Origin: JBCCGG01 sp039029395
GTDB taxonomy: Bacteria > Pseudomonadota > Alphaproteobacteria > Kiloniellales > JAKSDN01
Reading direction: 5' to 3'
Length of the DNA stretch: 64,000 bases
Assembly: GCA_039029395.1 (NCBI GenBank)
Contig: JBCCGG010000034.1
Span: 1-64,000, forward strand
Both the position numbers and the translations under genes were made by a program. Below are positions 25,562 through 33,389 of this stretch, in pieces; the first letter of the stretch is position 1; each line of letters starts with the position of its first letter. The notes below the pieces were generated by a model. The model was not told the DNA's origin and searched no databases. It was given only the letters and a program-made list of their open reading frames with translations.

Positions 25562-26655
25562 TGGGCAGCGTCCCGCGCGGCCATTGCCGGCTCCTCAACC
25601 GCGCGCACCTTTTGTCCAATCTTTACGAACTCCTGGCCGACCGTGATGAAAGTGACCGTCGCGGGCAAGCCGTCCAGCCAGACGCCATCGGGGCCAGTCT
25701 CCAGGACCTTGACCGGGAAGAATCCGACCGTTCCCTCTTCGGTCAGCGTCTTGACGCCGAGGCGCCCGGCATCGTCGAGGGTCAGGATCGCGGGTGAAAC
25801 GAGGTGGGCCGCAAGACGCTCAAGAGGCAGGCGGATCTCCGCCGTGACACCGTCGGGGATGCGTCCTTCGGGATTGTCCACCTGAAGCTCGATGCGAAAG
25901 GTCCGGGTCGCCTGGTCGGCGACCGATGAGATGAATCGCAAGGTGCCCTCTACCGCCGATCCGGTGACCAAACGGGCACGACCTTGGGCGCCGACGGCGA
26001 GCCGGCCCATCTGCTGCTCGCTGACGTGCCCGACCATGAGCATCGGGTTTAGGTCAACGATCCACGCCACGTCGTCGCCCGGCTCAACGTAGTCGCCTAT
26101 TTCGACCACCCGGCTCTCGACGACCCCGGCGAAGGGTGCACGCAGCACGGTGTTAGCGAGCGCGACCTGGGCCTTCTTGACAGCGGCCCTGGCGGCCGCC
26201 AGAGCAGCTTCTGTTTCCGCGACCTGAACCGCGGCCTTGAAGCCCTTCTTGTTGAGCTTTTTGACCGCTTCGTGGGCCAGGTCACGCTGCTTGGCGAGCG
26301 CAAGGGCCTCGTTCACGCGGGCTTGGCGGTCGTCTACCGAGAGACGCGCCAAGACGTCGCCCTCCTCGACCCAGGCGCCGCGATCGACCAACACCTCGAC
26401 GATCCGGCCGGGGATCTCGGCCTCGACCTCGACCCGCCGAACCGCTTCGCTTCGGCCGCGCACAACGACTTCCTGAATGTAGTTTTGGGCGGTTTGCTGG
26501 CGCACGCGAACTTTCGGCAGGTCCATGGATCCTTCAGACCCGGCAAGCGAAACCTGAGTCTGCGGCGATTGATCGGTGGCGCGCAACTGCCCGGACGCAA
26601 GCCAAAGTGCGACTGCGACGAACAGCAATCCTGCCACTAGATAGGTACGTTTCAT
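25558..26655 (-). CDS. RND efflux periplasmic adaptor (MFP/HlyD family)
   Basis: 365 aa membrane-fusion protein. An N-terminal signal/anchor (residues 3-21) is followed by the split biotinyl-lipoyl domain (IPGRIVEVLVDRGAWVEEGD and TVLRAPFAGVVESRVVEIGD). These flank a helical hairpin rich in Ala, Lys and Glu (about 110-165). The beta-barrel and membrane-proximal domains fill the C-terminal half (VADQATRTFRIELQVDN). The start at 26653-26655 (MKRTYLVAGLLF) is preferred over an in-frame ATG at 26712. It is the first gene of a two-gene operon with the pump. Confidence 0.94.
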   Translation of the reverse strand: MKRTYLVAGLLFVAVALWLASGQLRATDQSPQTQVSLAGSEGSMDLPKVRVRQQTAQNYIQEVVVRGRSEAVRRVEVEAEIPGRIVEVLVDRGAWVEEGDVLARLSVDDRQARVNEALALAKQRDLAHEAVKKLNKKGFKAAVQVAETEAALAAARAAVKKAQVALANTVLRAPFAGVVESRVVEIGDYVEPGDDVAWIVDLNPMLMVGHVSEQQMGRLAVGAQGRARLVTGSAVEGTLRFISSVADQATRTFRIELQVDNPEGRIPDGVTAEIRLPLERLAAHLVSPAILTLDDAGRLGVKTLTEEGTVGFFPVKVLETGPDGVWLDGLPATVTFITVGQEFVKIGQKVRAVEEPAMAARDAAQ

Positions 26656-27211
26656 CTCTGGTACTGCCCTTGGCCAGGGGGTGCCGGGTCTATCGGCGCC
26701 CGGCTCAAGCATTCCTAAAAAAATACCCGGGGGAGACCCAAGAAATGGTAAATACTCGCTAAACGGCCGAAAGGACCGACATCGGATTGCCGTTTTTGGC
26801 CAGATTAAATCTCGTTAATCAAAAAATTTGGAAGAATTTTCTCTTTAATTGATTCTACGCAACTTATAGAATAACTTGATTATCTTGCATTCGACCGAAC
26901 CTTAATAATCAGGAGTGGGCGGATAATGCCTGAGGATATCGGTTCGGATTAGGAATACTGACCAAGTTCTCGGGTTTGTGCTGAAGTCTTTGATTAAGGG
27001 GATCAGGTGCTTACGCGGTGTCCAGGAATGGGAAGTTGTGGTCCCGATTGACGAGTTAAACGTAGGGGGTTCATCGGGGGCGTGAAGGCAATATATTAAC
27101 CAGTGTCAGGTAGAGAACTTCGGAGCGGATGTTTAGGGCCAGCGACACAAGAACCATAGGCAGGCCAGTCGAGTGCGGCTGTTCCCTTGGATGACCAGGA
27201 CAATATCGATC
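26656..27211. other. Intergenic region between divergent efflux and PrsT genes
   Basis: 556 bases without a convincing gene. The middle (about 26740-26910) is clearly AT-rich against the rest of the window. It contains a small dyad GATTAA-N6-TTAATC (26803-26820) and loose -35/-10 candidates such as TTGATT (26849) with TAACTT (26872). No sigma-54 element like the one at 42331 is seen, and no GTGT...ACAC palindrome. It must hold the promoters of both divergent units, but I cannot place them with confidence. Confidence 0.5.
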
Positions 27212-30019
27212 ATGAGCAAGACCCGACCTATCACTAAGCTTCTGCGGCCAACGGCGATTGGCATCGCCATTGCGGTGATCGCCGGCACTCTCGCGGCTTG
27301 TGACGATCCAGCGCCCAAGACCACGGACGAGTACATCGAGCTGGCAAAACAGCATATTGCCACCGGTGAGTATCGGGCCGGCGTAATTGAACTCAAGAAC
27401 GCGCTGCAGATTGAGCCGAAGAACGCCGAGGCGCGGTTTCTTCTAGGCACCTCCTATCTGGCGTTGTTCGACGCCAGGGGTGCCGAGAAGGAGCTAAAGC
27501 GCGCGCAGGACCTGGGCATAGAAGATCGACGGTTGGCCGTGCCTCAAGCCAGGGCCCTGATTATGAAGGGCGACTTGGCGAGCCTCGTCCAGGGTATCCA
27601 GCCCATGAGCGATTGGCCCGACGAGGTGCGTGCCGAGGTACACGCGCTTCGAGGTCAAGCGCAGTTGCGGCTGGGGCAAGTCGACGACGCCGAGAGGGAG
27701 TTTGACGCGGCCTTGGCGATCGATCCAAAGCATATCAAGGCCCTGGTCGGACTTGGTCAGGTTGGCCTGGCGCGCGACGACGTGACGCTGGCCGAGCAGA
27801 AGCTGGAGGAAGTGCGCAAGATCGAGGGCACGGAGGTCTTGGTCGAGCTTCTGGAAGGCGACATCGGCGTAAATCAGGGAGACTTTGCCCGCGCGGAGGC
27901 AGCCTATAAGAATGCGGTCGACATACAGCCTGAGATGATCGCTGGGCAAATGGGCCTGATCTGGGCCCAACTGAACAACGGCAACAACAAAGAAGCGATC
28001 GAGCGTACGGACAACCTCCTGCGCAACAGCCCTCATAGCATGGCGCTCAACTTTTTTGCCGCGCTGGGTCACTTCCAGGAGCAAAATTTTCAGAAAGCGA
28101 ACGAGCATGCTCAAGCCGTTCTCAATGCCAACGGCCGGCACTTGCCGAGCCGGTTGATTGCCGGGACCACGAGTTATGCCCTGGGCTCCCACGAGCAGGC
28201 CCGCCAGCACATGGAAGTGGTGCTTGGCGCCGACCCGGATCATGTTCATGCCCGCAAGGTGATGGCCGCTTCCTTGTTGGCGCTCGGCCGAGGTGAAGAG
28301 GCGGCCGAGCAGGTTGACGGCCTCGAGCTCGAGGGCGCGAACGACGCCCAGCTGCTCTCTGCCATCGGCCGACAGGTCTTGAACCAGGGCGACCATGCCT
28401 CGAGCCGGGATTACTTCGAGCGCGTGGTCTCGCTCAATCCAGACGACGCCGGGGCACGCACCAATCTGGCGGCGGCGCAGTTGGCGCTTGGCGAAAACGA
28501 AGAGGCGGTCGAGGCACTGAAGAGAGCGATCGAGCTCAACCCCGAGAGCCAATCGGCGGCGGTCCTCCTGATCATGACCTACTTGAAAGAAGGTAGGTTC
28601 GACGACGCTCTGGACCAGTCGCTTACCTTCATCGAAGAATCACCGGAAAGCCCCCACGGCCATACATTGGCTGGCATGTCTCATGCCGGTAAGGGCGACA
28701 TCCCGGCTGCGGTTGATCAGTTCGAGCAAGCGCTCACGATCCAGCCGGGCGATTACAATGCGTCGAACAACTTGGCGCTGATCCGCATCGCGGAGGGCAA
28801 CCGCGAGGCTGCGATCGAGCTCATGGACGGGGTTCTGGAACATAATCCGGAAAATCTCCACAGCCATGTCCGCTTGGCGGAGCTAAAGACCCAGATCGGT
28901 CGGGAGCAAGAAGCCATTGGTCATCTCAAGACGGCGGTCGAGCTCGATGGTGAAAATGCCAACTACCGCCTGGCGTTGGCCAGCTTGTATTTGAGGGCGA
29001 GCGAGCCCTTGAAGGCCTTGGACGTGATCGAGAGCGTGCGCCTTGCTACGCCGAAAGACCCGCAGCTCCTGGCGGTGCTGGGTCAAGCCCAGATGCAGTC
29101 TCAACTGTTGCCCGAAGCGACGGAAACGCTTCAAACTCTGACCGAAGTCCAGCCAGACTCGCCGACCGCGTACATCAACTTGGCTCGCATTTACGAGGAA
29201 CAGGGCGATCTGTTCAAAGCCGGTCGGCAGATCGATCTGGCTCTGGAACGCGATCCGGAAAACGCGCAGGCGCGCTTTGCGCATGCACGCTTGCTGGCAA
29301 AGACTGCGCAAAACGCCAAGGCGAAAGAGCTGCTTACGGCTCTGCGAGAGGAGTATCCGGACAACGCCGATGTCATCGAGCTGTCGGCTAGCATCGCGCT
29401 CCAGCAAGGTCAGGTTCATGAAGCCCTGTCGCTCTACCAGCAGGCCTGGGATAAGCGACAGACCAGCCGGAGCCTAGCCCAATTCGCGCGCGCCGAACGG
29501 ATCGCCGGGAAGACGGCCGAAGCCATAGATCGTCTCAGCACTTGGATCGAAACCCATCCGGACGACGTCTTGATTCGCTTCGTTTTGGCTGAATTCGAGC
29601 TTCAGGATGGTGACCTTGAGAAGGCCAAGGAGCAGTATCAGGCGATCTTGGAGCGGACCCCGGACCACGGTGTGGTCAACAATAACCTGGCGTGGGTGCT
29701 GAACGAGCTGGGGGAAAGCGAAGCGGCCTTGAAGCACGCCGAGCACGCGCGCGTTCTGATGCCCGACAATCCCTCCGTCATGGACACGCTGGCTGTCATC
29801 TACCTCGGCGCTGGACGCAGTGAAGAGGCGGTCGAATTGCTGCGCGCAGCCGTTCGCACCAGCGATGACCCGAACGTCCAGTTCCATTTGGCTCAAGCCC
29901 TCCACAGCAACGGCGAACAAAGCGAAGCGGCCCAGGTGCTGCGCGACGTGTTGGCGCAGAACCCGTCCTTTGCCGAGCGCGACCAAGCGCAAGCCCTGCT
30001 TACCGAAATAGATAGCTAG
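27212..30019 (+). CDS. prsT: PrsT-type PEP-CTERM system TPR lipoprotein, copy 1
   Basis: 935 aa. A lipoprotein signal (residues 1-30) ends in the lipobox LAAC with Cys30 followed by Asp, which in enterics would favour inner-membrane retention. About twenty TPR units fill the rest; the first (EYIELAKQHIATGEYRAGVI, then ELKNALQIEPKNAEARFLLG) is the hallmark N-terminus of the PrsT family of exosortase/PEP-CTERM systems, and the length (about 900) fits. It probably scaffolds envelope or exopolysaccharide machinery. ATG 27212 is chosen over one at 27173 because it gives the lipoprotein leader. A second copy lies at 33390. Confidence 0.88.
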   Translation: MSKTRPITKLLRPTAIGIAIAVIAGTLAACDDPAPKTTDEYIELAKQHIATGEYRAGVIELKNALQIEPKNAEARFLLGTSYLALFDARGAEKELKRAQDLGIEDRRLAVPQARALIMKGDLASLVQGIQPMSDWPDEVRAEVHALRGQAQLRLGQVDDAEREFDAALAIDPKHIKALVGLGQVGLARDDVTLAEQKLEEVRKIEGTEVLVELLEGDIGVNQGDFARAEAAYKNAVDIQPEMIAGQMGLIWAQLNNGNNKEAIERTDNLLRNSPHSMALNFFAALGHFQEQNFQKANEHAQAVLNANGRHLPSRLIAGTTSYALGSHEQARQHMEVVLGADPDHVHARKVMAASLLALGRGEEAAEQVDGLELEGANDAQLLSAIGRQVLNQGDHASSRDYFERVVSLNPDDAGARTNLAAAQLALGENEEAVEALKRAIELNPESQSAAVLLIMTYLKEGRFDDALDQSLTFIEESPESPHGHTLAGMSHAGKGDIPAAVDQFEQALTIQPGDYNASNNLALIRIAEGNREAAIELMDGVLEHNPENLHSHVRLAELKTQIGREQEAIGHLKTAVELDGENANYRLALASLYLRASEPLKALDVIESVRLATPKDPQLLAVLGQAQMQSQLLPEATETLQTLTEVQPDSPTAYINLARIYEEQGDLFKAGRQIDLALERDPENAQARFAHARLLAKTAQNAKAKELLTALREEYPDNADVIELSASIALQQGQVHEALSLYQQAWDKRQTSRSLAQFARAERIAGKTAEAIDRLSTWIETHPDDVLIRFVLAEFELQDGDLEKAKEQYQAILERTPDHGVVNNNLAWVLNELGESEAALKHAEHARVLMPDNPSVMDTLAVIYLGAGRSEEAVELLRAAVRTSDDPNVQFHLAQALHSNGEQSEAAQVLRDVLAQNPSFAERDQAQALLTEIDS

Positions 30020-30040
30020 CAGCCGAAGCTTTTAGCTATC
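30011..30040. terminator. Inverted repeat between convergent PrsT copy 1 and STT3-like gene
   Basis: GATAGCTA (30011-30018) pairs with TAGCTATC (30033-30040) around a 14-base loop ending CTTT. It overlaps both stop codons (TAG 30017-30019; TAA of the minus gene at 30032-30034). It may end transcription from both sides, though the stem is AT-rich and weak. Confidence 0.35.
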
Positions 30041-32938
30041 CCCATTCGGGGCCACATCTGGAAAATTGATGCGCCAGACCTGAATGAGTTCTCCGGTCTT
30101 GGAGAACTTTTGGTGGACCAGCTCAAAGTGATCCTGGTAGCGGCCGTTCAACAGGAGCAGTTGGACGAGGGTTGAGCGAATCAATGGGATCGGCCCCATG
30201 AACACCAGCTTTCTCACGTCGTCGATCAGCACACCAACCTTTGGAAGCGATGGCTCGGCCGGTTGAATGACCTCCAGGTCGTCGATCCGCGCGATCAGGA
30301 GCAAGCCCGGGGTCAAATCTTCCGGACCGTCACTATCCCACGCCTTGAATGGAATGCGGCCCGCGGCAGGGTTGTTGGGCGGATAGGTGAACGATTGATA
30401 CAGCCCGCCCAAGCTCGCGCCGGTGAGGAACAGAGGGCATTGCCATAGGCCTTCGTCGAGCTGGCATTGATGCCAACTGCGCGACGCCAACATGTCTTTG
30501 GGCAAGAGTTCAAGATCGCCGAGCTCGGGCTGATCGGCCAGCATTGTTTCGGCGCGCTGCCGATCCAGGCCATGGGTGGTCGTGAGTATCTCAAGGGCAT
30601 CGTGATCGAAACCACGACGCGCGAGATCTCGCGCGCGCACTCTGTCAAAATCCCACAGGTTGGTCACTACCGTTCGTTTGGCCGGTGCCAAGTTGGAGCT
30701 ATTCGTAACCAAGTAACTCTCTGGCGCCGCACAGTGGGTCGAAGCGAGGAGCGTGTCTTGGGCATCATCATCAAGGCCGAGCTCAGCGAGATGGGCGCGC
30801 GCCGCCGGGGCTTCGAGCTGAACGACGTCGAGCAGTATGCCGTAAGCATCGGCCGGCTCCAGACCCAGGGCCAGCAACTTGTCGAAAGCGCTGTGGCGCG
30901 CCTCCGGTAAAGGCGCCGCGTCTGAGCCGCAGTTGAGCATGCGCAGAAGACCGGTCGTCTCGGCCCAATCTTGGGCTGACAGGGCGCGCAAGACCCAGTG
31001 GTGAAGCCGGTTGTGCCGTAGTGTCGCACCGTCCGCGGTGACCGGCCGCTCGGCCACATACTTCGCCCAATGTCCATAGGTCCAATCAGCCAATGTGACA
31101 ATGGCGTCAGGCGGACTGTTGTCCCGAAGGTAGCTGAGGCTTTCCCACCAGGCATCGTTCATCGCCGGCGGCTTCTTTGCTTGGGCGATTCCCGCGGTGA
31201 TCGGCGGTATCAGAAGACCAAGGACGACCAAGCCCGTCAGCGGCCGCAGCGCTTGGGGAAGCGGTAAGCGGAGCGTCTCGAGGGCTTGCGGGATGTAATG
31301 GGCTGTTCGGTCCAAGGCAACGCCAAAGGCGAGACCGAAGGGTATGGCGAAAAACATGACAAAACGTTCGCTCCTGCCAGCCATGACCATCAGCCCGATG
31401 AACCAGACCGCCAGGATCACGGTGCAGGCGAGGCGCGCCGGCGGCGGACCAGGGCGGGCCAGGATCTGGATGGCAAGGGCGACAACCAGCAGCCCGACCT
31501 GTATGCCGAAGAAAAGCTTGGCGCTGACCGTCTGAAACAACAACAGCATGGCGACGCCGAGTAAAGCGAGCAGCAGTCCATAGCGAAGCTTTTGGCTCGC
31601 TTGCGGGAAGAGAGCGAAGGCGACCCCGACCAGACCAAGAGCGAAAAGCGGCTTGCCGATCAGCGTTTGAATACCGAGCGCGCCAAAGCTTTGCAGCTCA
31701 TTGACGGTCGAGAAGATGTTGGGCCACGGCAGGGCTTGGTCGACGGTCCCGGTCCTTGGGGAACTGCTTATCAGGTGCCAAGCGGACGCCGCAGCCCTAA
31801 AGATCGCATCTCCGTGACCCGATGGGATAGTGATCGCGAGGCTTGTCACTAGAAAAGCCAGACCGACGCGAATGACAAGTGCCGGCGCCGGGTCGCGCCA
31901 AACGCCTAGGAGCCCGGTTTGGCGCCAAGAGCGCATGCTCTCGATCAGCACCAGGAGCAGCAGCGACGCCACGCTTAGGGTGAAGAAGATCGACCAACCG
32001 CTCCAGATCAACGCGTGGAGTCCAACCATGGCGCCCGCAAGCGCTGCGAATCCGATCTGGAAAAGCCCCTTGCGGGCCTGAATCGCCTCGACAATGAGCC
32101 ACATCATGTAGAGGGGCAGGACGATGTTCCAGATATCGTTGTCGGCGCTGAGCGTGCGCTCCAGAATCGCTGGACTGAAGCCAATCACCAAGCTGGCTGC
32201 GAAGCCGCCAAGGGTGCCCGACAAACGTCGACCGAGAAAGAATGCCGGTACAACGCCCAACAGCCCGATCACGACGGAGGCGATCATCGCGCTGCTGGAG
32301 AGGGGATAGCCCGGCCTGACTGTCGTGATGAGCGTGTGAAGCGCCGCGAGCGCTGGGATATGAAGCGAATCACCGTAAACCATTGTGGTGCCGACAGGCG
32401 CGAGGGCCAGTGCGTCCCGGCAATCTCCATCGGTAGTACGATCGCAGGCCGTTCCTTTTTCAAGAGTATTGCGAGAAGCTCGCAACCAATAATAACTATC
32501 GGCGCCATCGAGATAAGGATGGTTTCGGCCATCCTCGCCGAAGAAAGTCATGCTGTCGCGCAGCTCGATCTCTGCCAAGGCCTGGCGAACCTCAAAATCA
32601 CGGGGGTTTTCTTCGATCCACCGCTCGAATGCCAGGTCATTGCGCAAATGGATCGTATCAAGCGTTCCATGGGGATTGGAGGCCAGCCAATCTTTCACAA
32701 TTGAGCCAAGTTGGTCGTCGTTGTCGCCCAGCTCGGCCAAATTCTCAAAGCTCACGCTTTGGCGCACCAGCATCCGGGCCACATCATCGACGCCCGCCAA
32801 TGTCATGGGCAGGGTCCGCACCCAAACGACGAGTGCCATCGCGATTGCCAAGGCAGCGACAACGACCAGCAGGTCCGCACGCCGAGAGGTGTGCGCTGGC
32901 TCGGATCGCGAAAACTTGACCTTATGGAGTTCTATCAA
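30032..32938 (-). CDS. Divergent STT3/PglB/AglB-like oligosaccharyltransferase
   Basis: 968 aa. Residues 20-590 carry about 11-13 membrane spans, and 590-968 form a large periplasmic domain: the STT3 layout. Recognisable motifs come in the right order: D144-G-A-D147-S-Y-Y-W-L-R (first-loop acidic motif), D266-N-D268 in LSADNDIWN (DxD-like, metal/lipid phosphate), T411-V-N-E414 (the SVxE/TIxE element of EL5), and RSERFVMFFAIPFGLAFGV (about 522-540). The acceptor-site WWDYG motif is changed to D618-W-T-Y-G622 within TLADWTYGHW. It should transfer a lipid-linked glycan to protein in the periplasm. The changed motif makes sequon use or activity uncertain. It lies between two PrsT copies. Confidence 0.72.
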   Translation of the reverse strand: MIELHKVKFSRSEPAHTSRRADLLVVVAALAIAMALVVWVRTLPMTLAGVDDVARMLVRQSVSFENLAELGDNDDQLGSIVKDWLASNPHGTLDTIHLRNDLAFERWIEENPRDFEVRQALAEIELRDSMTFFGEDGRNHPYLDGADSYYWLRASRNTLEKGTACDRTTDGDCRDALALAPVGTTMVYGDSLHIPALAALHTLITTVRPGYPLSSSAMIASVVIGLLGVVPAFFLGRRLSGTLGGFAASLVIGFSPAILERTLSADNDIWNIVLPLYMMWLIVEAIQARKGLFQIGFAALAGAMVGLHALIWSGWSIFFTLSVASLLLLVLIESMRSWRQTGLLGVWRDPAPALVIRVGLAFLVTSLAITIPSGHGDAIFRAAASAWHLISSSPRTGTVDQALPWPNIFSTVNELQSFGALGIQTLIGKPLFALGLVGVAFALFPQASQKLRYGLLLALLGVAMLLLFQTVSAKLFFGIQVGLLVVALAIQILARPGPPPARLACTVILAVWFIGLMVMAGRSERFVMFFAIPFGLAFGVALDRTAHYIPQALETLRLPLPQALRPLTGLVVLGLLIPPITAGIAQAKKPPAMNDAWWESLSYLRDNSPPDAIVTLADWTYGHWAKYVAERPVTADGATLRHNRLHHWVLRALSAQDWAETTGLLRMLNCGSDAAPLPEARHSAFDKLLALGLEPADAYGILLDVVQLEAPAARAHLAELGLDDDAQDTLLASTHCAAPESYLVTNSSNLAPAKRTVVTNLWDFDRVRARDLARRGFDHDALEILTTTHGLDRQRAETMLADQPELGDLELLPKDMLASRSWHQCQLDEGLWQCPLFLTGASLGGLYQSFTYPPNNPAAGRIPFKAWDSDGPEDLTPGLLLIARIDDLEVIQPAEPSLPKVGVLIDDVRKLVFMGPIPLIRSTLVQLLLLNGRYQDHFELVHQKFSKTGELIQVWRINFPDVAPNGDS

Positions 32939-33389
32939 GGAAACGATTCCGGATAGGTTGGGCCGGCATTGGGAGGTCTTCGGATGATGGCGGGCCCGGT
33001 CGTCGATAGAAGTCGTGACCCTGGCAGTCTTTCAATTCCGTTGCACCTCAGCCCAAGATAAACCATGGACTGTTAAGAACAAAAGATGTGCCAAGAACCT
33101 AGAGCAGGGCGCTAGATCGCTTTCCACTCGATGCGGCCGACACATTGGTGTTCTGGATTGCGTGCCGTGGACTTTAAAGAACGAAAGGTGTACAATTCTA
33201 AGCGCAATTTGCCGCGAAAAGGATTATATTAATTCCTTAGGGCTAAGCAGGTATCGCCCGCTCGATGCCACAATCGGATGGTCTTATGACATTGCGCCGG
33301 ATGCCACAAAAGTAAGGCTGGCGCGCTGGTTCGCAATAGGTTAGTCGATCTAGGCATTGGATGAGAGTAAGCGACTAAGAAGGTCGAGC
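32939..33389. other. Intergenic control region between STT3-like gene and PrsT copy 2
   Basis: 451 bases. A frame of 109 codons (33015-33344) has no domain, no Shine-Dalgarno and gene-unlike composition, so I do not call it. The region holds an imperfect 27-bp direct repeat listed separately. The block after the second repeat (AAAGGTGT, AATTCT, AAGCGCAA at 33184-33206) resembles the area around the second upstream palindrome of the PEP-CTERM gene at 42245-42283. A sigma-54-like TGGCGCG...TTCGCA near 33320 has the wrong spacing by one base. Confidence 0.5.
33063..33191. repeat. Imperfect 27-bp direct repeat, 102 bp apart
   Basis: Copy A at 33063-33089 and copy B at 33165-33191 agree at 22 of 27 positions; the common core reads CC-R-TGGACT-K-T-W-AAGAAC-R-AAAG-R-TGT. 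Both lie upstream of PrsT copy 2 and between divergent genes, so they are candidate regulator-binding sites. Confidence 0.6.

Noticed and set aside
33318..33336. Second sigma-54 promoter (TGGCGCG...TTCGCA) before PrsT copy 2
   Set aside because: The GG-to-GC register is one base too long and the -12 box is poor.
33015..33344. 109-codon frame upstream of PrsT copy 2 as a gene
   Set aside because: No Shine-Dalgarno, no recognisable domain, low-quality composition, and it covers the direct repeats of a control region.
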